Origin: Mycoavidus cysteinexigens_B
Lineage (GTDB): Bacteria; Pseudomonadota; Gammaproteobacteria; Burkholderiales; Burkholderiaceae
NCBI GenBank assembly: GCA_031963465.1
Contig: JASSUG010000001.1
Span: 434,001 to 498,000, forward strand
Length of the DNA stretch: 64,000 bases
Reading direction: 5' to 3'
A model generated the notes under the pieces. The model saw only the letters and a list, made by a program, of their open reading frames with translations. It searched no databases and was not told the DNA's origin. Shown here piece by piece: positions 47,749-57,496 of the stretch (position 1 is its first letter; each line of letters starts with the position of its first letter). Position numbers and translations under genes: made by a program.

Positions 47749-48188
47749 TTGGAAGTTTGAACGTATAAGCCAACGCGCTTGATACCCCAAATTTTTAGAT
47801 CGGACATGACGGTCATCACGATCTGATATTGGGTATTTTTATCGGCTGCAATCACTACCGGCTGTGCAGGCGCTAAGTGCTGCTGTTTTTGTAGAAAAGT
47901 ATTTAATTCAGTTTTCGATAGGGTGTCTTCGCGCATTTTAGCGCCACTTTTATATCGTATAGAGAGTTCTCCGTTGGCTCGGACATTGATGATAATAGGT
48001 GGCGCATGAGGGGCAGGCGCAGCGTTGCCGACGCTTGGCAAATTGATGACTGAGGGAGCGACCAGGGGGGCTGTCACCATAAAGATAACAAGCAATACGA
48101 GCATCACATCAATATAAGGCACGACATTAATCTCAGCCATGGAGCGGCGGCGGCTACGCAGCGTAGAGCGGATAGAAGTGGCGGGCAT
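47745..48188 (-). CDS. tolR: Tol-Pal inner-membrane protein TolR
   Basis: A 147-residue ExbD/TolR protein. One membrane helix carries the proton-conducting Asp (MAEINVVPYIDVMLVLLVIF). A periplasmic domain follows (PVVIAADKNTQYQIVMTVM). With TolQ it forms the proton-driven motor for TolA. It overlaps tolA by 4 nt and lies 42 nt after tolQ. Confidence 0.95.
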   Translation of the reverse strand: MPATSIRSTLRSRRRSMAEINVVPYIDVMLVLLVIFMVTAPLVAPSVINLPSVGNAAPAPHAPPIIINVRANGELSIRYKSGAKMREDTLSKTELNTFLQKQQHLAPAQPVVIAADKNTQYQIVMTVMSDLKIWGIKRVGLYVQTSK

Positions 48189-48230
48189 TGGGGCGCTCTC
48201 TTAAAAACAAGGGTATGTGCAAACCTAAGG

Positions 48231-48914
48231 CTAGGCGTGAGTGTGTCGTTGCAAAATATTTGAAAATTCTTCAATAAAAGTTTCAAAGCGCATCGATAGC
48301 CGGTCTATATCGTGCGCGTAGCGATTGTAGGCAACGACTGCTGGAATGGCCGCAAATAAACCAATCGCAGTCGCGACCAGTGCTTCGGCAATGCCGGGCG
48401 CAACGTTGGCGAGGGTGGCCTGTTGGACGTTGGCTAAGCCGCGAAATGAATTCATAATGCCCCACACCGTGCCAAGCAAACCGATATACGGGCTGACCGA
48501 GCCCACTGAAGCTAAAAAAGAGAGGTTGGCTTCAAGCGCATCCATTTCGCGCTGAAAAGCCGCGCGCATGGCACGTCTGGCATTGTCTAGAATGGCGCTG
48601 GCATCAGCCATATTTTTTTCTTTTGCTTTTAAGTATTCACGCATGCCGGCTTCAAAAATCCGGGCCAGCGCGCCGGTGCTATGACGCTGCGCAACGGTAC
48701 TCTGATATAGCGCTTGCAAATCCCCTCCGGCCCAAAAATTATCTTCAAAACGCTCGGTTTGCGCGCGTGCGTTGCGTAAAGCAAACCATTTTCTGAAGAT
48801 AAATGTCCATGACGTTAACGATAGCGCGAGCAGTAATGCCATAACGGCTTGCGCCAATACGCTAGCATGCAGAACGAGAGAGAAGATTGATAAATCTTGG
48901 GTCGGAGACATCAT
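48231..48914 (-). CDS. tolQ: Tol-Pal inner-membrane protein TolQ
   Basis: A 227-residue MotA/TolQ/ExbB channel protein. Three membrane segments: near the N-terminus (ASVLAQAVMALLLALSLTSW), and a pair in SPYIGLLGTVWGIMNSFRGL and EALVATAIGLFAAIPAVVAYN. These contain the conserved GLLGTVWG and AIPAVVAYN blocks. ybgC, which usually stands before tolQ in Burkholderia relatives, is absent here; an SDR gene takes that place, 51 nt upstream. Confidence 0.95.
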   Translation of the reverse strand: MMSPTQDLSIFSLVLHASVLAQAVMALLLALSLTSWTFIFRKWFALRNARAQTERFEDNFWAGGDLQALYQSTVAQRHSTGALARIFEAGMREYLKAKEKNMADASAILDNARRAMRAAFQREMDALEANLSFLASVGSVSPYIGLLGTVWGIMNSFRGLANVQQATLANVAPGIAEALVATAIGLFAAIPAVVAYNRYAHDIDRLSMRFETFIEEFSNILQRHTHA

Positions 48915-48965
48915 ATAAAGTACAAAGAGCGGATGGGATAAGTGTACGAATTGGGGGCGTGGCTT

Positions 48966-49712
48966 CTACGTCCGGTGCACAGCTAAGGCACTAAATGATT
49001 GCGCAACGGGCATCAGTTCAATGGTGTTGACGTTAACATGCGCGGGACGATCGGCGATCCAATAGATTGATTCGGCAATATCTTCTGCCGTTAACGACTG
49101 CATATTTTGGTAGAGCGCGGCGGCTTTTTCATCATCGCCCCTAAAGCGCACATTTGAAAACTCGGTTCCGCCGCATAAGCCAGGTTGAATATCTGTCACG
49201 CGTAATGCGGTGCCGGCTAGGTCTGCGCGTAAATTGAGGCTGAAGTGCCGCACAAAAGCTTTACTGGCGCCGTAAATATTGCTGCCTGGGTAGGCGTAAT
49301 TGGCGGCAATTGAACTCACATTGATGATATGGCCTCGGTTACGTGCAACCATGCCGGGCAAAAAGGCATGGGTCATGCGTACCAGGCCGTTGATATTCGT
49401 GTCTATGACGGTCTGCCAGTCATTCAGGTCAGCCTGTTGTGCCGGCGCCAAGCCGAGCGCTAGGCCGGCATTGTTGACGAGGACATCGACCTCGGCAAAG
49501 GCCGGGGGTAGTGAGCTAGGTAGGGCGGCGATGGCCTCATGGTCACGTACATCAAGTGTGATCGGCAGTAAGCGCTCGCCAACTTCATCGGCTAGTGCTT
49601 GTAAGCGGTCAGCCCGGCGGGCGGTTGCAATAACGCGATGGCCTGCACGCGCAAAGGTTTTTGCAATGGCCTGACCAAAGCCGGCAGAAGCGCCAGTAAT
49701 GAGTACGATCAT
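48966..49712 (-). CDS. YdfG-type short-chain dehydrogenase
   Basis: 248 residues from ATG 49712, chosen because the Rossmann motif begins at once (MIVLITGASAGFGQAIA); an earlier in-frame start adds 25 unrelated residues. The NNAGLAL motif and the catalytic Ser-Tyr-Lys (NVSSIAANYAYPGSNIYGASKAFV) are intact. The QPGLCGGTEFSNVRFRGDD and MPVAQSFSALAVHR blocks match the YdfG family, which acts on L-allo-threonine and related 3-hydroxy acids with NADP. Probable first gene of the tol-pal transcription unit. Confidence 0.88.
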   Translation of the reverse strand: MIVLITGASAGFGQAIAKTFARAGHRVIATARRADRLQALADEVGERLLPITLDVRDHEAIAALPSSLPPAFAEVDVLVNNAGLALGLAPAQQADLNDWQTVIDTNINGLVRMTHAFLPGMVARNRGHIINVSSIAANYAYPGSNIYGASKAFVRHFSLNLRADLAGTALRVTDIQPGLCGGTEFSNVRFRGDDEKAAALYQNMQSLTAEDIAESIYWIADRPAHVNVNTIELMPVAQSFSALAVHRT

Positions 49713-49990
49713 CTTTTTGTGTACCTTATTGTATGATTGAGGTTTTCTCCGCCGGTTATGCCAATGACTCTCTGATGGATCGAGCAAAGGCGGGGAGTGC
49801 TGTATATAGCGCGCATAGTATAGCGTTGAGTTTGCTTAGGGCAGGTTTTTGCTACGCAAGGTCCTGCATAATTAAAGACTATCAAAAATTTTGTGTAAGA
49901 TGATTAATTAATCATTTCAAAACGTTTGCCCGCTTGTACTTCAAAGCGGTTTTTTCGATCCAGTTATCTTGACTCATTAAAGACATTTCC

Positions 49991-51238
49991 ATGTTTGACA
50001 AAACGAAGTACACCATTGCAAGTATCGATCCTGAATTATGGCAGGCAATCCAACAAGAAGACCAGCGGCAAGAGGCGCATATTGAGTTGATTGCATCGGA
50101 AAACTATACCAGCCCGGCGGTGATGGCAGCGCAAGGGTCGCAATTGACGAATAAATATGCGGAAGGTTATCCGGGTAAGCGTTATTACGGCGGCTGCGAA
50201 TATGTCGATAAGGTTGAGCAACTCGCGCTTGATCGGGTCAAAACGCTATTTGGTGCCGAGGCGGCAAATGTGCAACCCAATTCTGGTTCGCAGGCCAATC
50301 AGGGGGTGTTTTTTGCGGTGTTAAAACCGGGCGACACCATGATGGGGATGAATTTGGCGCATGGCGGACACTTAACGCATGGTTCGCCTGTCAATATGTC
50401 GGGTAAATGGTTCAATGTGGTGAGTTATGGCTTAAATGATGCCGAAGATATCGACTATGAAGCCGCGGCCCAACTGGCTAAAAAACATTCTCCAAAATTA
50501 ATCATTGCCGGCGCCTCAGCATTTTCATTACGGATTGATTTTGCTCGACTGGCGAGTATCGCAAAGTCGGTCGGCGCCTATTTTATGGTGGACATGGCGC
50601 ATTACGCCGGGTTGATTGCCGCAGGTCTTTACCCCAATCCAGTGCCGCATGCGGATTTTGTGACGACGACTACGCATAAGAGCTTGCGTGGTCCGCGCGG
50701 TGGCGTCATCTTGATGAAAGCCGAACACGAGAAAGCCATTAATTCAGCGATTTTTCCGGGCATTCAAGGTGGCCCGTTGATGCATGTGATTGGCGCTAAA
50801 GCGGTCGCGTTTCAGGAAGCACTGTTGCCAGACTTCAAGCAATATCAGCAGCAAGTGCTAGACAATGCACGCGTGCTAGCGGAAACACTGGTGCAACGAG
50901 GCTTGCGGATAGTTTCAGGGCGTACTGAAAGTCACGTGATGTTAGTTGACCTGCGTGCTAAGCATATTACGGGTAAGGTGGCCGAAGCTGCATTAGGTGA
51001 GGCGCACATCACGGTGAATAAAAATACGATTCCTAATGACCCTGAAAAACCCTTTGTGACAAGCGGTATTCGCCTAGGGTCTCCGGCCATGACAACGCGT
51101 GGTTTCAAAACTGCCGAAGCTGAGCAAGTGGGTCATTTGGTGGCCGATGTATTGGAGGCGCCTCACGATAGCAGTACGCTTGAACGGGTGCGGAGCCAAG
51201 TCGCCGCCTTGACCAAGCGCTTTCCAGTTTATCTTTAA
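49991..51238 (+). CDS. glyA: Serine hydroxymethyltransferase
   Basis: A 415-residue PLP enzyme interconverting serine and glycine with tetrahydrofolate, supplying C1 units. The PLP lysine sits in TTTTHKSLRGPRGG. Other blocks: IELIASENYTSPAVM, YYGGCEYVDKVE, VQPNSGSQAN, MAHYAGLIAAGLYPNP, GIRLGSPAMTTRG. Full length. It starts divergently from the SDR gene with ~280 bp between, and nrdR follows after 6 nt. Confidence 0.97.
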   Translation: MFDKTKYTIASIDPELWQAIQQEDQRQEAHIELIASENYTSPAVMAAQGSQLTNKYAEGYPGKRYYGGCEYVDKVEQLALDRVKTLFGAEAANVQPNSGSQANQGVFFAVLKPGDTMMGMNLAHGGHLTHGSPVNMSGKWFNVVSYGLNDAEDIDYEAAAQLAKKHSPKLIIAGASAFSLRIDFARLASIAKSVGAYFMVDMAHYAGLIAAGLYPNPVPHADFVTTTTHKSLRGPRGGVILMKAEHEKAINSAIFPGIQGGPLMHVIGAKAVAFQEALLPDFKQYQQQVLDNARVLAETLVQRGLRIVSGRTESHVMLVDLRAKHITGKVAEAALGEAHITVNKNTIPNDPEKPFVTSGIRLGSPAMTTRGFKTAEAEQVGHLVADVLEAPHDSSTLERVRSQVAALTKRFPVYL

Positions 51239-51244
51239 GCCGCT

Positions 51245-51727
51245 ATGCGCTGTCCTTTCTGCCAGCATGAAGATACCCAAGTGGCTGATTCCCGTGTGGC
51301 GGAGGATGGCGCTGTGATTCGCCGCCGCCGGCGCTGTCCTGAGTGCGATAAACGCTTTACAACTTATGAGCGAGTCGAGCTCACATTGCCCACGGTGGTT
51401 AAAAAAGAGGGTAGCCGGGTCGAATTTGATCGCCGTAAGGTGGCGGCGAGCATGCAACTGGCGCTACGTAAACGCCCGGTCAGCGCAGAGGCGGTAGACG
51501 ATGCCATTGCACGGATCGAATACCAACTGTTGAGTACAGGAGAGCGAGAAATCTATAGCGATAAGCTGGGTGAACTGGTCATGAATGAACTGCGCCGGCT
51601 CGATAAAATAGCCTATGTGCGTTTTGCGTCAGTGTATCGGAGCTTTGAAGATATTGCTGAATTTCAACAGGTGATTACAGAAATTAAGCAATTGCCAACA
51701 GTCGAGTTGCTGCCCCGCAAGCGTTGA
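51245..51727 (+). CDS. nrdR: Transcriptional repressor NrdR
   Basis: A 160-residue Zn-finger/ATP-cone repressor of ribonucleotide reductase genes. The zinc ribbon cysteines are in MRCPFCQHED and RRRRCPECDKRFTTYE. The ATP-cone (~49-139; VVKKEGSRVEFDRRKVAASM) senses (d)ATP. Six nucleotides separate it from glyA, so the two are cotranscribed, as in many betaproteobacteria. The C-terminus has a short basic end. Confidence 0.97.
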   Translation: MRCPFCQHEDTQVADSRVAEDGAVIRRRRRCPECDKRFTTYERVELTLPTVVKKEGSRVEFDRRKVAASMQLALRKRPVSAEAVDDAIARIEYQLLSTGEREIYSDKLGELVMNELRRLDKIAYVRFASVYRSFEDIAEFQQVITEIKQLPTVELLPRKR

Positions 51728-51833
51728 CTTATATGCTTTTAAATATTGACTTATCTGTCTCTATTACACAAGTATTTTTAGCATATTTGAGCTTATAATC
51801 AATAATTCTTTCGCCTTATTACACAATTAATCA

Positions 51834-52802
51834 ATGAACGTTCTGGTAACGGGCGCTAACGGCTTTATTGGCCGCGCGGTGTGCCGCAGGCTTACAACTG
51901 AAGGGCATTCAGTCAGTATGCTGGTGCGGCGCGCCAGTATTGGCGGTAGTATTTTGCCGGAGTTGGTGCATGAGGCAGCGGATTTTGCCGGTATAGAAAA
52001 TACTTTGGCTGGCGCTGCACCGCCGCAGGTAGTGATTCACCTGGCCGCTCGCGTGCATGTATTGCGCGATTCATCGTCAGCGCCGCTAGAGGCATTTCGT
52101 GCAACTAACGTTATTGGCACATTGCGGGTTGCACACGCTGCGGTGCGTGCTGGGGCTCGACGCTTTATCTTTGTGAGCAGTGTCAAAGCACTGGGTGAGG
52201 TGGAACCGGGCAGACCATGGCGTGAAGAAGATACGCCTGCGCCAACGGATCCTTATGGCATTTCAAAATACGAAGCTGAAACGGCATTGACTGTGCTGGG
52301 TCGTGAGACGGGGATGGAAATCGTGATTGTGCGCCCACCGCTGGTCTACGGTCCGGGTGTACGTGCTAATTTTCTGCAGCTTATGCGTGCGATTCACCGT
52401 GGTTTTCCACTACCGTTAGGTAAGGTGCACGCCCAGCGCAGTTTTATCTATGTGGAAAACCTGGCCGATGTGATTGCTCAGTGTGTCACACATCCAGCCG
52501 CGGCCGACCGGGTTTTTCATGTCAGCGACGGCATTGACTTGTCCACTGCACAACTGGCGCTGGCGCTTGGCCGTACACTGGGCACGCCTGCTCGGCTATG
52601 GCGCGTGCCGCTGCCCTGGCTCGCTTGGGTTGGCCGTTTGACGGGCCGCACGATGCAGATCAATCGCTTGCTGCAGCCATTGCGACTTGATATCACGCAA
52701 GTGCGTACGACCTTAAATTGGTCGCCGCCGTATGCCATTGAAGCAGGATTGTTGCGCACCGCAAGGTGGCATCAAGAGTCTGCGGAGGCCGCAGTAAAAT
52801 GA
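51834..52802 (+). CDS. NAD-dependent sugar epimerase/dehydratase, O-antigen type
   Basis: 322 residues, extended SDR. Rossmann motif VTGANGFIGRAVC, catalytic SSVKALGE ... DPYGISKYEAE (Ser and Tyr-x-x-x-Lys), and PPLVYGPGVRANFLQLM. It resembles UDP-GlcNAc/UDP-GalNAc epimerases standing before the WecA-like gene in Pseudomonas and Burkholderia O-antigen clusters. The substrate cannot be decided from sequence. First of three genes in the same direction for starting surface polysaccharide synthesis. The intergenic region before it is AT-rich and may hold a promoter. Confidence 0.85.
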   Translation: MNVLVTGANGFIGRAVCRRLTTEGHSVSMLVRRASIGGSILPELVHEAADFAGIENTLAGAAPPQVVIHLAARVHVLRDSSSAPLEAFRATNVIGTLRVAHAAVRAGARRFIFVSSVKALGEVEPGRPWREEDTPAPTDPYGISKYEAETALTVLGRETGMEIVIVRPPLVYGPGVRANFLQLMRAIHRGFPLPLGKVHAQRSFIYVENLADVIAQCVTHPAAADRVFHVSDGIDLSTAQLALALGRTLGTPARLWRVPLPWLAWVGRLTGRTMQINRLLQPLRLDITQVRTTLNWSPPYAIEAGLLRTARWHQESAEAAVK

Positions 52803-52869
52803 ATCAGAGTTGGCGCCGACAAAAATAAAAAAAGTGAACGGATGCCTAGCCAATGTTGCATGATTTTAT

Positions 52870-53886
52870 ATGATCTTATCTAATATGCTCAACGTATCCT
52901 CGATTTGGTTTCAATTGCCGGGTTTGGCATTAGCTGCGGCGGCGACGGTTGCAGTTATTTTGCGATGTTTGCTGGCACTGGACAAGAGCTGGCAGTTTGC
53001 TCCTGATGTGCCGAATCATCGTTCATTGCATACCCAGATTACGCCACGTATTGGCGGATGGGCGCTGGTGCCGACTATCGTGATAGGCATGATATTTTGG
53101 ACGCTGACCTTGTGGCCAATAGCCTTTGCTGCATTATTTCTAGCTTTCGTGTCGCAATTTGATGACCGGCGTGGTCTTTCTGCGCGTGTGCGATTTGCCG
53201 CCCATGGACTGGCAGTGCTGACGGTAATGCTAGGATTTTCTCTATCGCTGGCGGGTTGGCAGCTTGTATTAATCTCGTTTTTACTACTCTGGCTGATCAA
53301 TTTGTACAACTTTATGGACGGTGCTGATGGCCTAGCAGGCGGCATGGCGCTCTTTGGGTTTGGTGCGTATGCCATGGCCGCCGCAGTTGCGGCTCCTGAT
53401 TTGGCGGGCGCTGCTGCCTTAGTTGCGGGCGCCGCCGTCGGTTTTTTGGTGTTTAATTGGTCGCCCGCACGTGTATTTTTAGGAGATGCAGGATCTGTGC
53501 CATTGGGTTTTTTAGCTGGCGTGCTAGGTTTTTTAGGTTGGATGCGTGAAGTTTGGCCGTTTTGGTTTCCAGCGCTCGTGTTTTCGCCATTTATTGCGGA
53601 TGCGTCGGTGACATTATGTAAGCGTTTACTGCGCGGCGAGAAATTTTGGCAAGCGCATCGCACACATTATTATCAGCGGATGATCCAAATGAACGGCAAC
53701 CATCTGGCTCCAGTCCGAGTCGCGTATGGCTTAATGGCGGCTAGTGCGGGTTTAGCGCTGAGTGGCTTGCATGTGTCAGTAGGCATACAGTGGACGGGGC
53801 TTGCCGTGTGGGCGCTGATATTAATTTTATTGGGGGCGCGCATCGATTATCGTTGGCTTCAATATATCCGGGAAGGAACTCGCTGA
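52870..53886 (+). CDS. WecA/WbpL-like polyprenyl-phosphate sugar-1-phosphate transferase
   Basis: A 338-residue polytopic membrane protein of the GT4/MraY-WecA family. The first catalytic block is LYNFMDGADGLAGG (Asp pair), the second FNWSPARVFLGDAGSVPLGF, and a His-rich loop HRTHYYQRM ends the cytosolic face. It transfers a GlcNAc-, GalNAc- or FucNAc-type 1-phosphate to undecaprenyl phosphate, the first step of O-antigen synthesis. The stop overlaps the next gene's start (TGATG), so the two are translationally coupled. Confidence 0.9.
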   Translation: MILSNMLNVSSIWFQLPGLALAAAATVAVILRCLLALDKSWQFAPDVPNHRSLHTQITPRIGGWALVPTIVIGMIFWTLTLWPIAFAALFLAFVSQFDDRRGLSARVRFAAHGLAVLTVMLGFSLSLAGWQLVLISFLLLWLINLYNFMDGADGLAGGMALFGFGAYAMAAAVAAPDLAGAAALVAGAAVGFLVFNWSPARVFLGDAGSVPLGFLAGVLGFLGWMREVWPFWFPALVFSPFIADASVTLCKRLLRGEKFWQAHRTHYYQRMIQMNGNHLAPVRVAYGLMAASAGLALSGLHVSVGIQWTGLAVWALILILLGARIDYRWLQYIREGTR

Positions 53887-55778
53887 TGTTTCGATTTAAG
53901 ACCACTTGGCTTGCTTCGATTGTCTTCTTCTTTGATCTGAGTGCGGTTGTCGTCGCTTGGCTGGCAGCTTATCTGATTCGCTTTAATGGCGAAGTACCGC
54001 CAGATTTTAAAGACAGTGCGCTGTCCGTGCTGGTTTGGGCGCTGCCTATTCATGGCCTGGCTTTTCGTATATTTGGCTTATACCGTGGCATCTGGGTTTT
54101 TGCGAGCTTGCCGGATTTACTGCGCATCGTGCGCGCGGTTGGCGCCAGTACTTTGGCTGTGATAATCGGCGCGGCGATGCTGCAGCCAAACCCGATCATA
54201 CCGCGCTCGGTGTTTATCGTGGCCCCCGTTTTTCTGTTTCTGATTATGGGCGGGGCACGGGCGCTCTATCGTACGACACGGGAGTCTTATCGTTATGGCA
54301 GCCTGATTGCCCAAGGTAAACCGGTGCTTCTGTTGGGCGCGGGGAACGCCGGTGCGAGCCTCGTGCGTGAGTTAACACGCTCAAGCGAGTGGCGGCTAGT
54401 TGGCTTGCTCGATGATGATCCGGCTAAGCGCGGTCGTGAGATTCAGGGTTATAAAATCCTCGGGCCGATGAGTGAGTTGCAACGCTGGACCGCTGAACTT
54501 AAGGCCGAGCATGTGATTATTGCGATGCCATCGGCGCCGCTTGAGATCCACCGACAGGTTGCTACTTTGTGCGTGCGGGCGGGGGTCCGTGCGCTGGTGT
54601 TGCCAGCCTTGACGCCGCTTACGCAAGGGCAAGCTTTTTTGTCGCGGATCCGGCAGATTAATCTAGAAGATCTGTTGGGCCGAGCACCCATTACAATTGA
54701 TATGGCCCATGTTGAAGCGCTGCTCAAAGATCGAGTCGTGATGGTGACCGGTGCGGGTGGCTCGATTGGTTCCGAGCTATGCCGGCAAATCTTGCGTTTT
54801 GCTCCCGCGCAATTGATTGCGTTTGAGTTCTCCGAATATGCGATGTATACGTTGACTGAGGAGTTGCGCGACAAGTTTCCTGGGCGATCCGTGGTGCCAA
54901 TCATTGGCGACGCAAAAGATTCCTTATTGCTTGATCAAATCATGCAGCGTTATGCCCCGTATATTGTTTTTCATGCCGCGGCGTATAAACATGTACCGCT
55001 CATGGAAGAATTAAATGCCTGGCAAGCAGTACGCAATAATGTGCTGGGTACCTATCGGGTTGGGCGGGCAGCGATTCGTTGGGGCATCAAGCATTTTGTG
55101 CTGATTTCAACTGATAAAGCGGTTAACCCGACGAATGTCATGGGCGCGAGTAAGCGTTTGGCTGAAATGGCCTGCCAGGCATTACAACACACTACTCAGT
55201 TTACGCAGTTTGAGACGGTGCGTTTTGGCAATGTACTGGGCAGCGCTGGCAGTGTTGTGCAAAAATTTCAAAAGCAAATTGCTAAAGGCGGGCCGGTTAC
55301 GATTACGCATCCAGAGATTACGCGCTTTTTTATGACGATCCCCGAAGCGTCGCAATTGGTATTGCAAGCGTCAAGCATGGGGCAGGGCGGCGAGATTTTT
55401 ATTCTCGATATGGGGCAACCGATACGGATTGTTGATTTGGCGCGTGACCTAATTCGGCTTTATGGGTTTGCCGATGGGCAAGTTAAACTCATCTACACGG
55501 GCTTGCGTCCTGGTGAGAAATTATACGAAGAACTGCTCGCATGTGATGAGACAACCTTGCCAACGCCTCACATAAAACTGCGTATCGCGCGTGCCCGGGA
55601 GGTCCCTAGTGCGTTACTTGATGAAGTGCTGCCGTGGCTGATGCAGCGCCGGATTTTAACTGACGCTGAAGTGTTGCGCGATTTGCAGCGTTGGGTCCCA
55701 GAATATTCGCCGCGAGTAGAGCCTACACTGGCAAACGCGCCTGAATCCGTTGCCTATATTCCGGTTGTAAACGAATAA
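53886..55778 (+). CDS. wbpM: WbpM/PglF-type nucleotide-sugar 4,6-dehydratase
   Basis: 630 residues from the ATG at 53886, which overlaps the previous stop. Four N-terminal membrane segments (ASIVFFFDLSAVVVAWLAAY onward) are followed by a first Rossmann domain (LLGAGNAGASLVREL) and the catalytic domain (MVTGAGGSIGSELCRQI). In the active site the usual Tyr is Met (STDKAVNPTNVMGASKR), as in WbpM and FlaA1. These enzymes convert UDP-GlcNAc to the 4-keto-6-deoxy intermediate. It completes an epimerase-WecA-WbpM trio. Other O-antigen genes are missing from this place. Confidence 0.92.
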   Translation: MFRFKTTWLASIVFFFDLSAVVVAWLAAYLIRFNGEVPPDFKDSALSVLVWALPIHGLAFRIFGLYRGIWVFASLPDLLRIVRAVGASTLAVIIGAAMLQPNPIIPRSVFIVAPVFLFLIMGGARALYRTTRESYRYGSLIAQGKPVLLLGAGNAGASLVRELTRSSEWRLVGLLDDDPAKRGREIQGYKILGPMSELQRWTAELKAEHVIIAMPSAPLEIHRQVATLCVRAGVRALVLPALTPLTQGQAFLSRIRQINLEDLLGRAPITIDMAHVEALLKDRVVMVTGAGGSIGSELCRQILRFAPAQLIAFEFSEYAMYTLTEELRDKFPGRSVVPIIGDAKDSLLLDQIMQRYAPYIVFHAAAYKHVPLMEELNAWQAVRNNVLGTYRVGRAAIRWGIKHFVLISTDKAVNPTNVMGASKRLAEMACQALQHTTQFTQFETVRFGNVLGSAGSVVQKFQKQIAKGGPVTITHPEITRFFMTIPEASQLVLQASSMGQGGEIFILDMGQPIRIVDLARDLIRLYGFADGQVKLIYTGLRPGEKLYEELLACDETTLPTPHIKLRIARAREVPSALLDEVLPWLMQRRILTDAEVLRDLQRWVPEYSPRVEPTLANAPESVAYIPVVNE

Positions 55779-56044
55779 TTCCGTAAGTGTAGTGTGCTAG
55801 GTCCATTCTGGTTTTGGGCTATTGAGTGTGGAGTATTCGAGTGCAATTGACCGACAGGAGACATGGCGAGATAAAATCTTAATACTGAACAACTAAATTT
55901 GGCCTGACAACTGCTCTCGTCAAACCGATAACTGTCAGATCAGATGGCGACTAGTACAATGAGTTGAAGCTATAGTATAAATAGTATCCCCATTAGCTTC
56001 TGAAAACGTAGTTTTTTATTTGCTTTTTAAGGCTTTTTCATTCC
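55779..56044. other. 266-bp gap before manB
   Basis: No gene. Probable promoter region for manB-waaC-waaA; no box could be fixed. An AT-rich stretch precedes the ATG. Confidence 0.35.
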
Positions 56045-57427
56045 ATGATTTCAAACTCGATTTTCAAAGCATATGATATTCGCGGCATTGTTGGTCAGAC
56101 GCTGGATACGAGCGTTGCGCATAGCATTGGTCTGGCGTTTGGTAGCGAGGTGCGCACCCATGGCGGTGATGCAGTTGCCATCGGCCGCGATGGCCGTCTA
56201 TCTGGTCCAGAGTTGTCCAAAGCGCTGGCCGATGGCTTGCGCGCAGCTGGGGTCGATGTCATCGATTTGGGCTTAGCGCCAACACCGCTTGGCTATTTTG
56301 CCACCCATGTGCCGCTGAATGGCCGCCAAGTCGATTCTTGCATTGTGGTAACGGGTAGTCATAATCCGCCTAATTACAATGGTTTTAAGATGGTGCTGCG
56401 TGGTGCGGCAATCTATGGCGAGCAAATTCAGGCGCTGTATCAACGCATTGTGGCGGAAGAGTTTACTGCAGGGCAGGGTAGCTATCAGATGCATGATTGT
56501 GTGGCCGCGTATATCGAGCGGATTGTCAGCGATATTAAACTTGCCCGCCCATTAAAAGTGGTGGTTGACTGTGGCAATGGAGTCGCAGGTGCGATTGCGC
56601 CGCGTCTTTTTAGAGCGCTTGGGTGCGAAGTGCATGAGCTTTTTTGTGAGGTAGATGGTCATTTTCCGAACCATCATCCAGATCCGGCTCGCCCTGAGAA
56701 TCTGCAAGATGTCATTGATGTGTTGGCGGCAGGCGATGCAGAAATTGGCTTTGCGTTTGACGGCGACGGTGACCGGCTAGGCGTAGTCACCAAAGATGGC
56801 CAGATTATCTATCCGGACCGTCAGCTGATGTTATTTGTGCGTGATGTGTTATCCCGTCATGCAGGTGGGCAGATTATCTACGACGTAAAATGCACGCGTA
56901 AACTTGCGCCATGGGTGCGGGCACATGGCGGCGAGCCCCTGATGTGGAAAACAGGTCACTCACTGATTAAAGCTAAGCTGCGTGAAACCGGTGCGCCGCT
57001 TGCCGGTGAAATGAGCGGACATATCTTTTTTAAAGATCGCTGGTACGGCTTTGATGATGGTCTTTATACGGGGGCGCGGCTCCTTGAGTTACTGTGTCGC
57101 ACAGATGACCCGAGTGCCTTACTCAATGGGCTACCAGATTCGATTGCAACGCCCGAATTGCAAATAAAATTAAGCGAGGGAGAAAATTTCAAGCTGATTG
57201 AACAATTGCAAAAATCTGCGCGTTTTAGTGGCGCCGATGAGGTGGTGATGATCGACGGTTTGCGGGTTGAATATCCAGATGGTTTTGGTCTGGCACGGGC
57301 GTCTAATACTACGCCGATGGTTGTGCTGCGCTTTGAAGCAGATGATGAAGAGGCGCTGGAGAGGATTCAACGAGATTTTCGTCGTGTGATTCTGGCGCAA
57401 AAGCCCGACGCTAAATTGCCTTTTTAA
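56045..57427 (+). CDS. manB: Phosphomannomutase/phosphoglucomutase
   Basis: A 460-residue AlgC/ManB-type enzyme converting hexose 6-phosphate to 1-phosphate for sugar nucleotides. The N-terminus KAYDIRGIVGQTLD, the phosphoserine loop VVTGSHNPPNYNGFKM, the Mg site FDGDGDRLGVV and the sugar loop EMSGHIFF are all present. It is followed by waaC and waaA, with 69 nt spacing, an arrangement known in Burkholderia. Symbol algC would be equally suitable. Confidence 0.93.
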   Translation: MISNSIFKAYDIRGIVGQTLDTSVAHSIGLAFGSEVRTHGGDAVAIGRDGRLSGPELSKALADGLRAAGVDVIDLGLAPTPLGYFATHVPLNGRQVDSCIVVTGSHNPPNYNGFKMVLRGAAIYGEQIQALYQRIVAEEFTAGQGSYQMHDCVAAYIERIVSDIKLARPLKVVVDCGNGVAGAIAPRLFRALGCEVHELFCEVDGHFPNHHPDPARPENLQDVIDVLAAGDAEIGFAFDGDGDRLGVVTKDGQIIYPDRQLMLFVRDVLSRHAGGQIIYDVKCTRKLAPWVRAHGGEPLMWKTGHSLIKAKLRETGAPLAGEMSGHIFFKDRWYGFDDGLYTGARLLELLCRTDDPSALLNGLPDSIATPELQIKLSEGENFKLIEQLQKSARFSGADEVVMIDGLRVEYPDGFGLARASNTTPMVVLRFEADDEEALERIQRDFRRVILAQKPDAKLPF

Positions 57428-57496
57428 GCTTTTTTAACCAACCCGCGCTTCAATATAATTACCGTTTAAGTTTAGAGTGTCAGCCATTTGATTCAG

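Noticed and set aside
49788..49990. Glycine riboswitch before glyA
   Set aside because: No conserved tandem aptamer features could be recognised in the 200-bp leader.
52517..53663. Large minus-strand ORF (215 codons) over the WecA-like gene
   Set aside because: Low-complexity Ala/Pro/Lys translation typical of the antisense of a membrane protein gene; the plus strand has full family motifs.
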